Positions 1 to 6,305 of a stretch of DNA of 7,086 nucleotides are shown here, piece by piece. The stretch spans positions 1 through 7,086 of the forward strand of contig DRMA01000267.1 in NCBI GenBank assembly GCA_011375245.1. Direction: 5' to 3'. The first letter of the stretch is position 1, and each line of letters starts with the position of its first letter. The DNA is from Thiothrix sp. (lineage in GTDB: Bacteria > Pseudomonadota > Gammaproteobacteria > Thiotrichales > Thiotrichaceae). The notes beneath the pieces were generated by a model, which saw only the letters and a program-made list of their open reading frames with translations, made no database searches and was not told the DNA's origin. A program made the translations under genes and the position numbers.

Positions 1-1083
1 CAATTACGCGCATGGGATGCAGCAGATGAGTATGTATTGCGTCATATTGCTGAAAATAATAGTGTTAATAATGCAACAAATAAAAGTAAGAATACATTGC
101 TCTTAGTTAACGATGCGTTTGGTGCATTAGCGGTTAGTTTGCATGAGTTGTTACCTGATTGTTGGTCAGACTCTTATCTTAGTCAATTAGCACTGACGTA
201 TAATTGTGAACAAAATCAGTTAGCGCCACAGTCACGTTTTATTCCAAGTACAACAGAGCTTGATGTGGATAAATCTTACGATTTAGTGATTATTAAAATC
301 CCTAAAACAATCGCATTACTAGAAGATCAATTGATTCGTTTAAAAACACATATAAGACCTGATACGTGCATTATTGCTGCTGCAATGAGCAAGCATATTC
401 ATACTTCAACGTTAAAGCTTTTTGAAAAAATTATTGGATCAACACGTACATCATTAGCCGTTAAAAAAGCTCGCTTAGTGTTTTCTACATACGAGAAAAC
501 AGAAAAAAATATAAGCCCTGTTTACCCAAAGACATATACGATTAATGAATTTGATCTATCGTTAGTAAATCATGCTAATGTGTTTGCTAAGGATAAGTTA
601 GATAAGGGAGCAGCCCTTTTTATACAACAGTTTAAAACATTACCAGAAGCAGAAACTATTATTGATTTAGGTTGTGGCAATGGTGTTTTAGGCATAATGG
701 CACAGCGCTATTTACCGACGAGCAAATTGTGTTTTATTGACGAATCCTATATGGCCATTGCTTCTGCTAAAGCAAGTTATGAGAAGCTTTATCCTGATCA
801 AAGCGCTGATTTTTTGCTAAGTGATAGTTTGAGTGCTTATCAAGGAAGTCAGGTTGATTTAATTGTCTGTAATCCACCCTTTCATCAAGAACATGTTGTT
901 GGTGATCATCTGGCATGGCAAATGTTTGAACAAAGCTTAAGATGTTTAAAACGCGGTGGGCAATTGTGGGTGGTTGCTAATCGCCATTTAAATCATCATA
1001 GTAAGTTAAAACGTTTATTTGGCAATAATCGTATAATAGCGTCGAATAAACAATTTGTTGTATTTTCCGCAAAAAAACGCTAA
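1..1083 (+). CDS. rlmG: 23S rRNA (guanine-N2)-methyltransferase RlmG, 5'-truncated by window edge
   Basis: RlmG uses S-adenosylmethionine to methylate N2 of a guanine in 23S rRNA (m2G1835 in E. coli). The reading frame is open from base 1, and its first codons (LRAWDAADEYVL) match the N-terminal region of E. coli RlmG as I remember it (LQAWEAADEYLL). The gene therefore starts upstream, and the TTG at 37 is not the start. By comparison with the 378-residue E. coli protein, about 15-25 residues are missing. Visible parts are an N-terminal degenerate methyltransferase domain with KIPKTIALLEDQL and HTSTLKLFEK, then a catalytic domain with SAM motif I (DLGCGNGVLG, from base 664) and the catalytic NPPFHQ motif (from base 871). 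The C-terminal VANRHLNHHSKLKRLFG stretch separates RlmG from its paralogue RsmC. All key motifs are intact. A DUF1840 gene follows 24 bases downstream and may be cotranscribed. Confidence 0.93.
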   Translation, partial: QLRAWDAADEYVLRHIAENNSVNNATNKSKNTLLLVNDAFGALAVSLHELLPDCWSDSYLSQLALTYNCEQNQLAPQSRFIPSTTELDVDKSYDLVIIKIPKTIALLEDQLIRLKTHIRPDTCIIAAAMSKHIHTSTLKLFEKIIGSTRTSLAVKKARLVFSTYEKTEKNISPVYPKTYTINEFDLSLVNHANVFAKDKLDKGAALFIQQFKTLPEAETIIDLGCGNGVLGIMAQRYLPTSKLCFIDESYMAIASAKASYEKLYPDQSADFLLSDSLSAYQGSQVDLIVCNPPFHQEHVVGDHLAWQMFEQSLRCLKRGGQLWVVANRHLNHHSKLKRLFGNNRIIASNKQFVVFSAKKR

Positions 1084-1095
1084 TCAATCCAATTT

Positions 1096-1101
1096 AGAGG
1101 G
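1096..1101 (+). promoter_or_regulatory. Ribosome binding site of the DUF1840 gene
   Basis: AGAGGG lies six bases before the ATG at 1108. It is the clearest Shine-Dalgarno match in the window and fixes the start of the small gene downstream of rlmG. Confidence 0.6.
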
Positions 1102-1107
1102 TAAAAA

Positions 1108-1434
1108 ATGCTTGTTGAATTTACTAGCCCAGCAGGGTCAAAAATAGAAATGACTGAAAAAATGGCCATTAAAATGATTAATATGATGGGGTTTACAAAA
1201 GCCGTTATTCCTGGAGCAATTAAGGCTGAGGGAGTGGCTATTGCGTTAGAAAAATTACAAATAGCCGTGAAAGCAGAAGCTACAACTGAAGTCTCTGATG
1301 ATCCTTATGAAAAGCCTGATAGCTTTATGGATGTCCCTGTGAGTATTAAAAGTAGAGCTTTTCCTTTAACCGAATTGTTAAAGAAGGCGCTAAAAAAGCA
1401 GGATTATTTGATGTGGGAATATAATCACCTATAA
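1108..1434 (+). CDS. DUF1840 domain-containing protein
   Basis: This is a small protein of 108 residues with no signal peptide or membrane segment, so it is probably cytoplasmic. It resembles the DUF1840 family as I remember it: an N-terminal beta strand with MLVEFTSPAG, a helix with MINMMGF, an AIALEKLQIAV helix, an acidic variable linker (residues about 60-75), and a C-terminal VSIKSRAFPLTELLKKA segment ending in a Trp-containing strand (MWEYNHL). The family has about this length in proteobacteria and no established function. The ATG start is supported by AGAGGG six bases upstream. The gene sits 24 bases after rlmG, so cotranscription is likely, but this does not reveal a role. The family call is from motif memory and is fairly secure; function is unknown. 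Confidence 0.8.
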   Translation: MLVEFTSPAGSKIEMTEKMAIKMINMMGFTKAVIPGAIKAEGVAIALEKLQIAVKAEATTEVSDDPYEKPDSFMDVPVSIKSRAFPLTELLKKALKKQDYLMWEYNHL

Positions 1435-1512
1435 ACATCTATATAAGGTTTTATTAAGAGTCTATTCATCCCTTTGCTGTAAGCTTGCTCAGGAAAAAAA
1501 TTATTCGATTAT

Positions 1513-1523
1513 TATACTATACT
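1513..1523 (+). promoter_or_regulatory. Possible -10 elements for the CAP-domain gene
   Basis: Two overlapping TATACT hexamers (1513-1518 and 1518-1523) lie about 50 bases before the ATG at 1572. I found no convincing -35 at 16-18 bases upstream (the sequence there is A-rich). If real, transcription would start near 1525-1530, which would exclude the TTG at 1485 as the start codon. Confidence 0.3.
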
Positions 1524-1571
1524 GATAATTATCCAATTCTAAAAAGCATCGAAGATCATCCTGAGGACCCA

Positions 1572-2570
1572 ATGCATAACGTCACTGCTCAAGCAACTCT
1601 TTCCTCCTTCCTATTTATTTGTAGCGTCGTCTGTGCTGACTCGCCACCGTCTCTTACCCAACGTATTGCATGGAACGATAACAGTAATCTTGATGTGGTA
1701 CAGGACAGCCAATACAGCGCTGAAAAAGGTGTTGCTGCTGTTACCGCTGCCTTTAATCATGCGCGACGTGAAGAAGAAACCCAGCTTGGTTTACCTGCTA
1801 ATGTCATTAAAGACCTTATTTTACCCAAACAAGAGGTATGGGATACGATGAGTGATGATGCAAAAGCCTTATACTTGATTAATGATGCACGGACAGCCAG
1901 AGCTGATATGATGCCTGGTGTACTTGGCCTAGCATTGGCAGGTGTTGAATCTTCTTTTGATTTGATGGTTGAAAACTATGCCATTTTATTGCACAACACC
2001 AATGCTAAAGGGCATTATCAACCCTCAGGTAATCCTGCGATTGATAATCCATTAGCAAGAATTCAGCAAGATCCATATATTGGTTTGAAGACTCGCTTAA
2101 ATTCTGCTAAAAAGGCTACTAAAAAAATCGCTTGCTATGAATCGCTTGCGCGTTATGAGAATGTGGCTTTTTTCTCGGGTTATAGCTTAGGCAAAGCGGA
2201 TGCTTCTACTGTTCCTTTGCCCATAGAGCGTTCTATTTATAATTGGATTTACAATGATGCGAAGTCAGGTTGGCAATATAGACAAACTGTTCTGCTACAA
2301 GATAACGGATCTATAGGTAAGGGCTTTAATAATAATAATGGTGATGCACAGCATGAAGGTTTTTTGGGGTTTCATCGTATAAGCTCAGCGAACTACACAC
2401 CCTTTCATGTACCTGAAGGCGTTAATGGTTATGGTGTTGTGGTTGTCATGGGTTTGTTAGATCCGATTGCAAGCAATAAAAAAGGAGCGGAAAACTGTGA
2501 ATACAGTATTTCTGTTAGAACTGAAGATTTACCTGTGCCAGAAAAAACACTGATTATTTCTGCAAATTAA
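1572..2570 (+). CDS. Exported CAP-domain (SCP-like) protein
   Basis: This 332-residue protein is probably secreted or periplasmic. I start it at ATG 1572, not at the in-frame TTG 1485: GAGGA lies just upstream, two TATACT boxes fall between the two candidates, and from here the N-terminus reads as a signal peptide with hydrophobic core LSSFLFICSVV and a cleavage site after VCA (residue 22). The n-region lacks Lys/Arg, which weakens the prediction. Residues about 90-300 look like a CAP domain: ALYLINDARTAR (first helix), GHY at 147-149 (first conserved His), YENVAF at 195-200 (the CAP ENVA motif), IERSIYNWIYND at 218-229, and the closing EGFLGFHR and VVVVMGLLDP strands. The position where CAP proteins usually carry the second His (a GHR-type motif) reads WQYRQ here, so the metal site may be altered. 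The substrate is unknown. It has no evident link to its neighbours. Confidence 0.7.
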   Translation: MHNVTAQATLSSFLFICSVVCADSPPSLTQRIAWNDNSNLDVVQDSQYSAEKGVAAVTAAFNHARREEETQLGLPANVIKDLILPKQEVWDTMSDDAKALYLINDARTARADMMPGVLGLALAGVESSFDLMVENYAILLHNTNAKGHYQPSGNPAIDNPLARIQQDPYIGLKTRLNSAKKATKKIACYESLARYENVAFFSGYSLGKADASTVPLPIERSIYNWIYNDAKSGWQYRQTVLLQDNGSIGKGFNNNNGDAQHEGFLGFHRISSANYTPFHVPEGVNGYGVVVVMGLLDPIASNKKGAENCEYSISVRTEDLPVPEKTLIISAN

Positions 2571-2621
2571 ATAATTAATATTGTTTCAGAATAATCCCTA
2601 TTGTTATGCAATAATGCCGCT

Positions 2622-3485
2622 ATGGAAGAAGAACGCATACAAAAAATACTCGCCCGAGCAGGTTATGGATCACGCCGTAAGATTGAAGTTTGGATCAGAG
2701 AAGGTAAAATTCTAGTGAATGGTGTCCCCGCTATATTGGGACAAAAAATCACTGAAACTGCTGATATTCAACTTGATGGGCAACGTCTCCGCTTAGCATC
2801 GCGCTTAAAAGCAACCCCTAGAGTATTGCTCTATCATAAAAAAATGGGTGAGGTGTGTTCGCGAGATGACCCAGAAGGGCGGGATACTGTCTTTAAAGAA
2901 TTACCACCGATTAAACCAGGGCGCTGGATTTCAGTGGGGCGTTTAGATATTAATACTGATGGTCTGCTCTTATTTACCAATGATGGTGAGTTAGCCAATA
3001 AAATGATGCATCCATCTTCTGAGTTAGAGCGTGAATACGCTGTGCGTGTATTAGGTGCAGTCACTGATGAGATGTTAGATAACTTACGTAAAGGAGTGAT
3101 GCTAGAAGATGGCAAGGCAAGCTTTACCAATATCGTTTTTGCGGGCGGTGGAGGTGCAAATTCTTGGTTTCATGTTACCTTAAAAGAAGGACGTAATCGT
3201 GAGGTACGTCGTTTATGGGAATCACAAGATGTAAAAGTAAGTCGCCTGCGTCGTATTCGTTATGGCAGTATTAAATTAGAACGTCGCTTGCGACCAGGAA
3301 AATATGAAGATTTACCCGTCAGACAAACCCGTAACTTATATAAAAGTTTGGGATTAGAAGTTGACGAGTCGTTATTGCCACAACGTGAAGTCCAGAAGAG
3401 AAATACGCTGTATGGACAAAATAAATCCACTAAATATCAGCAGAAAAAGTCTACTGTTTGGGGTAAGCGCTCTAAAAGAAAATAG
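2622..3485 (+). CDS. rluB: 23S rRNA pseudouridine synthase RluB
   Basis: RluB converts a uridine of 23S rRNA helix 80/90 region (U2605 in E. coli) to pseudouridine. This 287-residue protein has an N-terminal S4 RNA-binding domain (RIQKILARAGYGSRRKIE, residues 5-22, and LVNG at 31-34), then the RsuA/RluB-type catalytic domain. GRLDINTDGLLLFTNDG (106-122) includes the catalytic Asp at 109; LEREYAVRV and KEGRNREVRRLWE (188-200) are the other family signatures. A basic, lysine-rich tail follows from about residue 257, as is common in RluB. I choose ATG 2622 over the in-frame TTG 2601 because family members begin a few residues before the S4 helix. No clear ribosome binding site is visible. RluE and RluF are alternatives, but the ARAGYGSRR start and the basic tail favour RluB. 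mobA begins 30 bases downstream. Confidence 0.92.
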   Translation: MEEERIQKILARAGYGSRRKIEVWIREGKILVNGVPAILGQKITETADIQLDGQRLRLASRLKATPRVLLYHKKMGEVCSRDDPEGRDTVFKELPPIKPGRWISVGRLDINTDGLLLFTNDGELANKMMHPSSELEREYAVRVLGAVTDEMLDNLRKGVMLEDGKASFTNIVFAGGGGANSWFHVTLKEGRNREVRRLWESQDVKVSRLRRIRYGSIKLERRLRPGKYEDLPVRQTRNLYKSLGLEVDESLLPQREVQKRNTLYGQNKSTKYQQKKSTVWGKRSKRK

Positions 3486-3515
3486 CGGATTCATCACTTT
3501 ATCTCTTTAATATGT

Positions 3516-4136
3516 ATGATTTCGAGTACTGATATTACTGCTGTTATTATTGCAGGAGGAAAAGGCAGCCGTTTAGGTGGCTTGGATAAGGGACTTATGT
3601 TGTATAATGGTCAGCCTTTTATTTCCACTATTATTACTCGTATTCAGTCGCAAGTTGCTAATATTGCTATTAATGCAAACCGTAATCAAGCACGCTACGC
3701 GCAATATAACTACCCTGTTTTTGGCGATATGCTCAGTGATATATCTAGTCATTTACAAGATGATTACCAAGGCCCTTTAGCAGGCTTTGTCAGTGCCATG
3801 CAGCAAGTAAGAACCCCTTATATCATTACAGTTCCCTGTGATGTACCCTGTTTGCCGCATGATTTAGTTTCTCGTTTATGTCATGCCCAGCATAAACAGC
3901 AAGCAGAAATTGCTATTGCACATGATGGTGAACGTTCACAGTTTTTGCATGCATTGCTTTCCGTTTCATTGCAAAAGGATTTGCTGCATTTTCTACAGGA
4001 CGGTAAACGCAGTGTTGGACAATGGTATCAGCAGCACAGTGTTGCATTGGCTGATTTTTCTGATCAACCACATGCCTTTATGAATATCAATACAGATGAG
4101 CAATACCAACAATTGGAATATAACAAAGATGATTGA
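3516..4136 (+). CDS. mobA: Molybdenum cofactor guanylyltransferase MobA
   Basis: MobA transfers GMP from GTP to molybdopterin-bound molybdenum, giving the MGD cofactor used by DMSO-reductase-family enzymes such as nitrate reductases and formate dehydrogenases. The 206-residue protein carries the nucleotidyltransferase signature IIAGGKGSRLGGLDKG (residues 11-26), INANRNQ at 52-58, GPLAG at 86-90, the Mg-binding CDVP at 108-111, HDGER at 136-140 and MNINTDEQ at 189-196. All match the E. coli protein (194 residues) as I recall it. The stretch before GPLAG (about residues 70-85) seems several residues longer than in E. coli and explains the extra length. No clear Shine-Dalgarno site precedes the ATG. 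The gene lies 30 bases after rluB and its end overlaps mobB, so the two mob genes are probably translationally coupled. Confidence 0.94.
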   Translation: MISSTDITAVIIAGGKGSRLGGLDKGLMLYNGQPFISTIITRIQSQVANIAINANRNQARYAQYNYPVFGDMLSDISSHLQDDYQGPLAGFVSAMQQVRTPYIITVPCDVPCLPHDLVSRLCHAQHKQQAEIAIAHDGERSQFLHALLSVSLQKDLLHFLQDGKRSVGQWYQQHSVALADFSDQPHAFMNINTDEQYQQLEYNKDD

Positions 4137-4665
4137 TTTTCCCCTGCCTGTATTGGGATTTGCTGCGTTTAGTGGCACAGGAAAAACCACTTTATTAAGT
4201 AAGCTTCTGCCATTGCTTAATGCACAAGGTCTGCGTGTTGGTGTCGTCAAACATACCCATCATAAATTTGATATTGACCATCCGCACAAGGATAGCTATA
4301 TCTTACGCAAAGCAGGCGCAACCCAAATTGCTATTGCTTCACGTAAACGAACTGCAATTATTATTGAACATCAAGATCAGCGTAAAGAGCCTTCATTAAG
4401 TGAAGCCTTACAAAGTCTTGAAGCCGATAAGCTGGATATGGTCTTAGTCGAAGGCTTTAAACAGGAGGCTTTTGACAAAATAGAATTACATCGAGAGGCG
4501 CTGGAGCGTCCTTATCTTTATCCTGATGATGTAATGATTATTGCATTGGCTAGTGATAGTAATATCCCTAATACCAATGCTTTGACTTTGTTAGATATTA
4601 ATAATCCTGAGCAGATTGCAGCGTTTATTGTCAAATGGTTTGCTGCTTGTAAGACTGGAGTATAA
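4129..4665 (+). CDS. mobB: Molybdopterin-guanine dinucleotide biosynthesis adapter MobB
   Basis: MobB is a GTP-binding P-loop protein that associates with MobA and assists MGD formation. From ATG 4129 it has 178 residues (E. coli MobB has about 175). Visible motifs are the Walker A loop AAFSGTGKTT (12-21, Lys19), the KHTHHKFDID segment (41-50) followed by KDSYILRKAGA (54-64), and the Walker-B-like LVEGFKQE (106-113). The first Walker A glycine is alanine here (A13); I recall FAA-SGTGKTT in other proteobacterial MobB proteins, so this is probably normal. ATG 4129 overlaps the last 8 bases of mobA, a classic stop-start coupling. An upstream in-frame ATG at 4096 would add 11 residues without family similarity, so I reject it. 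The next gene is convergent. Confidence 0.93.
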   Translation: MIDFPLPVLGFAAFSGTGKTTLLSKLLPLLNAQGLRVGVVKHTHHKFDIDHPHKDSYILRKAGATQIAIASRKRTAIIIEHQDQRKEPSLSEALQSLEADKLDMVLVEGFKQEAFDKIELHREALERPYLYPDDVMIIALASDSNIPNTNALTLLDINNPEQIAAFIVKWFAACKTGV

Positions 4666-4871
4666 ATAACGCAAATCCGTTAATTTTCTAGTATTTTATC
4701 GGCGTGTTATCAGCATAGCTGCTAAGGGGAGAATATAGGCTAAGGGTTAACAGTATACTAATAAATTTTTTCATTGAGCCTCTCTGAATCTAATAATCTT
4801 GCGATAATATTGTCCACTCAAAGAATAACATTCATCACCATTTCTATCCAACAAGCCATCATATCAAACTA

Positions 4872-4893
4872 TGATATTAGATAAATATCTTTT
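4872..4893 (+). terminator. Weak terminator-like hairpin after mobB
   Basis: GATATT (4873-4878) pairs with AATATC (4884-4889) around a 5-base loop and is followed by a short T-rich run. A competing hairpin, ATATCA (4861-4866) with TGATAT (4872-4877), overlaps it. The stems are almost all A-T, so a working terminator is doubtful, but the site lies between convergent genes, where one is expected. The rest of the 4666-4911 gap is AT-rich and holds nothing else I can support, apart from a 5-bp TAACG/CGTTA stem at 4667-4682 followed by ATTTT. Confidence 0.25.
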
Positions 4894-4911
4894 GCAATTC
4901 GGTGAAATAGC

Positions 4912-5787
4912 TCAAGGTTTAGTCTTACACTCAGCGGCTTTAGCTGCTTCACTATCAAAACGTTCATATTCGGCAATAAGTTGTGCACCAAATAAGAAGT
5001 TCATTGCTGCTATTTCCAGAAAAACGAGTGCAACAACAGCGGTTGCTAAAGAACCGTAGATGATGTTGATAATGGAAAAATTGGAAATATACCAAATAAG
5101 GATATGACGGATTATTTCCCAAAATATGACGACTGATATACTGCCAACCAGTGCATGACGAAATGAAATTTTTCCGATGGGCATGATCATATAAAATGAA
5201 GCCAATAAGAGTACTAAACCAATAAGTCCAAGAAAATACAGAAAAATACCCGTAAAGTCATTTAAGTACCATGTCCATATAAAAAGTGTTAGATAATTGT
5301 CTTCTAATAAATCAACAGCACTATGAATCAGAATAATGATAAGAATACTGATGCCTAGTAGGAAAATATAAAGATAAGGGATAATAGCTGAAACCAGAAA
5401 GTGGCGACGTTGTTGTTTTATGCGATCAGAAAAAATAACAGAGAGTGTATTTTCTAATACGGTAAAGGCAGTAGAGCTAAAAAAAAACAGTGCTAGTACG
5501 CCAATCCAACTAACAGTTTGCCGATGTTCAACAAAGCTAGCAATTTGTTCAGTAAGAATATTGGATTGTGTTCCAATGATAAGGCTTAAGTTGTTATTAA
5601 CAATATCAAGTAATTGATCTTCATTGAAAAAGTTTGATAATCCTGTAAGCAGCAGGGTAAAGAGAGGGATAATTGATAAGAGTGTGTAATAAGCGATTGC
5701 CCCTGATAAAAGAATACCATTATTGGTACGAAAATTAATAAATGCGCGTTTTATAAGGAGAAAAATAGGATGGCAGAACAAGGACAT
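4912..5787 (-). CDS. YihY/BrkB-family inner membrane protein
   Basis: This is a 291-residue polytopic membrane protein of the YihY/virulence factor BrkB family, formerly misnamed ribonuclease BN. The molecular function of the family is not established. Six hydrophobic segments are visible at about residues 25-50, 93-113, 131-156, 178-203, 210-233 and 244-270. Family marks include the N-terminal LLSGAIAYYTLLSIIPLF (26-43), the FTVLENTLSVIF segment near 108-119, and the C-terminal YGSLATAVVALVFLE (244-258) followed by FGAQLIAEYE. The length equals that of E. coli YihY (about 290). The ATG at 5787 is the first reasonable start; no Shine-Dalgarno site is clear. On the minus strand, TACAAT (plus positions 5875-5880) could be its -10, though with a poor -35. 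The gene is convergent to mobB, and the structured element at 5936-6254 lies upstream of it. Confidence 0.9.
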   Translation of the reverse strand: MSLFCHPIFLLIKRAFINFRTNNGILLSGAIAYYTLLSIIPLFTLLLTGLSNFFNEDQLLDIVNNNLSLIIGTQSNILTEQIASFVEHRQTVSWIGVLALFFFSSTAFTVLENTLSVIFSDRIKQQRRHFLVSAIIPYLYIFLLGISILIIILIHSAVDLLEDNYLTLFIWTWYLNDFTGIFLYFLGLIGLVLLLASFYMIMPIGKISFRHALVGSISVVIFWEIIRHILIWYISNFSIINIIYGSLATAVVALVFLEIAAMNFLFGAQLIAEYERFDSEAAKAAECKTKP

Positions 5788-5919
5788 GGTATTGATATTT
5801 TGGCCAATAATTAATTATGTATGAAACAGCTTTCTCCATAACAAATGTTTCTTATGTTCCTAAGGCGAATGGCTATTGTACCTGAAATAGTAGAGTAGAA
5901 ATAAAAAAAGGCTTATTTC

Positions 5920-6226
5920 TTTTATAAGGTTAAAACCACCGTCTTTCAGACGGTCAGCTTTAGCTATGAAATTAAATGGCTGTTTTTATGCTAGATAAAA
6001 GTAATCTAGCCCAGAACAACCCAACGGGTTGATTCCCTTCGCCAGTTGTTAATGCTTTTTCGTCTTAGTACACCGACCTGTTGGGGCCTTTTAATACTAA
6101 AAAATAGAGCCTTAGCCTAGGGAGGCATCCAAGGGTATTATGACAAAAACAACGTAGCTCTCAAGGAGCTTAGGCTAATCACCTATTATGTTCTTAAAGA
6201 ACACTATCTTGAGTCTCACAACCCAA
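5920..6226 (+). ncRNA. Candidate HEARO-type omega RNA
   Basis: Reading the plus strand 5' to 3', perfect helices follow one another: 5938-5954 (7 bp, TTC loop); AGCT/AGCT at 5956-5965; GCTAGAT 5990-5996 with ATCTAGC 6004-6010; CAACCC 6017-6022 with GGGTTG 6026-6031; CCGA/TTGG at 6073-6084 (one G-U); a long-range TTAGCCTA 6112-6119 with TAGGCTAA 6171-6178; AGCTC 6156-6160 with GAGCT 6166-6170; and TGTTCT 6189-6194 with AGAACA 6198-6203. CTCAAG 6160-6165, mostly the loop of the AGCTC hairpin, can also pair with CTTGAG 6208-6213, a possible pseudoknot. HEARO RNAs are the guide scaffolds of IscB nucleases, with the guide at the 5' end; here that would be about the 16-20 bases before 5938. Strand and family are inferred from remembered sequence character. 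The 5' and 3' ends are estimates. No promoter was identified. Confidence 0.55.
5938..5954. repeat. Left-end hairpin of the structured element
   Basis: This is a 7-bp perfect inverted repeat, ACCGTCT/AGACGGT, with a 3-base loop. It could serve as the left-end transposase-binding hairpin, as the first helix of the RNA scaffold next to the guide, or both. The base content changes sharply here from the A/T-rich sequence upstream. Confidence 0.65.
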
Positions 6227-6227
6227 G

Positions 6228-6247
6228 CCACCCACTGAAGTGGGTGG
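6228..6247. repeat. Right-end subterminal hairpin
   Basis: CCACCCACT and AGTGGGTGG are perfect inverted copies separated by GA, or an 8-bp stem with a 4-base loop if the innermost pair is open. It is the strongest hairpin in the window. No T-run follows on either strand (TAGTTG on plus, CTTGGG on minus), so it is not an intrinsic terminator; it fits the right-end hairpin recognised by Y1 transposases of the IS200/IS605 superfamily. Confidence 0.7.
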
Positions 6248-6305
6248 TAGTTGATACAACTTCTATTTTTCTATTTCTAGAACTAAGATAATTTGAGTTA
6301 GAAAA

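Larger units (their letters stand above)
5936..6254 (+). mobile_element. Probable ORF-less IS200/IS605-like element (HEARO/IscB type)
   Basis: This block has no credible ORF but is bounded by two strong hairpins. At the left, ACCGTCT (5938-5944) pairs perfectly with AGACGGT (5948-5954) around TTC. At the right, CCACCCACT (6228-6236) pairs with AGTGGGTGG (6239-6247). Subterminal palindromes of this kind, without terminal inverted repeats, mark IS200/IS605-superfamily ends. It is locally richer in G+C and in perfect helices than the flanks. The interior resembles, from memory, the HEARO RNAs linked to IscB elements, which also occur without any ORF. I see no transposase or nuclease gene, so mobilisation would need proteins supplied from elsewhere. 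The exact ends are uncertain by about 10-20 bases, and such elements make no target duplication that could fix them. An alternative is a TnpB-type relic, or a structured RNA unrelated to transposons. Confidence 0.6.

Noticed and set aside
1485..1571. TTG-started N-terminal extension of the CAP-domain protein
   Set aside because: The extension contains two TATACT boxes, lacks family similarity and would bury the signal peptide; ATG 1572 has GAGGA just upstream.
2834..3130. 98-codon minus-strand ORF inside rluB
   Set aside because: It lies fully opposite the strongly conserved catalytic domain of rluB and has no recognisable motif or ribosome binding site.
5912..5928. CTTAT/ATAAG inverted repeat considered as a terminator
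   Set aside because: It has only five A-T-dominated pairs and no T-run after it on the plus strand; the flanking genes do not require a terminator here in that orientation.
6208..6254. Short open stretch ending HPLKWVVV considered as a TnpB or IscB C-terminal remnant
   Set aside because: It is too short, has no zinc-finger or catalytic motif, and is explained by the right-end hairpin sequence.
5936..6254. CRISPR array or group II intron
   Set aside because: There is no regularly spaced direct repeat and no recognisable intron domain V or reverse transcriptase; the hairpins are unique and differ from one another.
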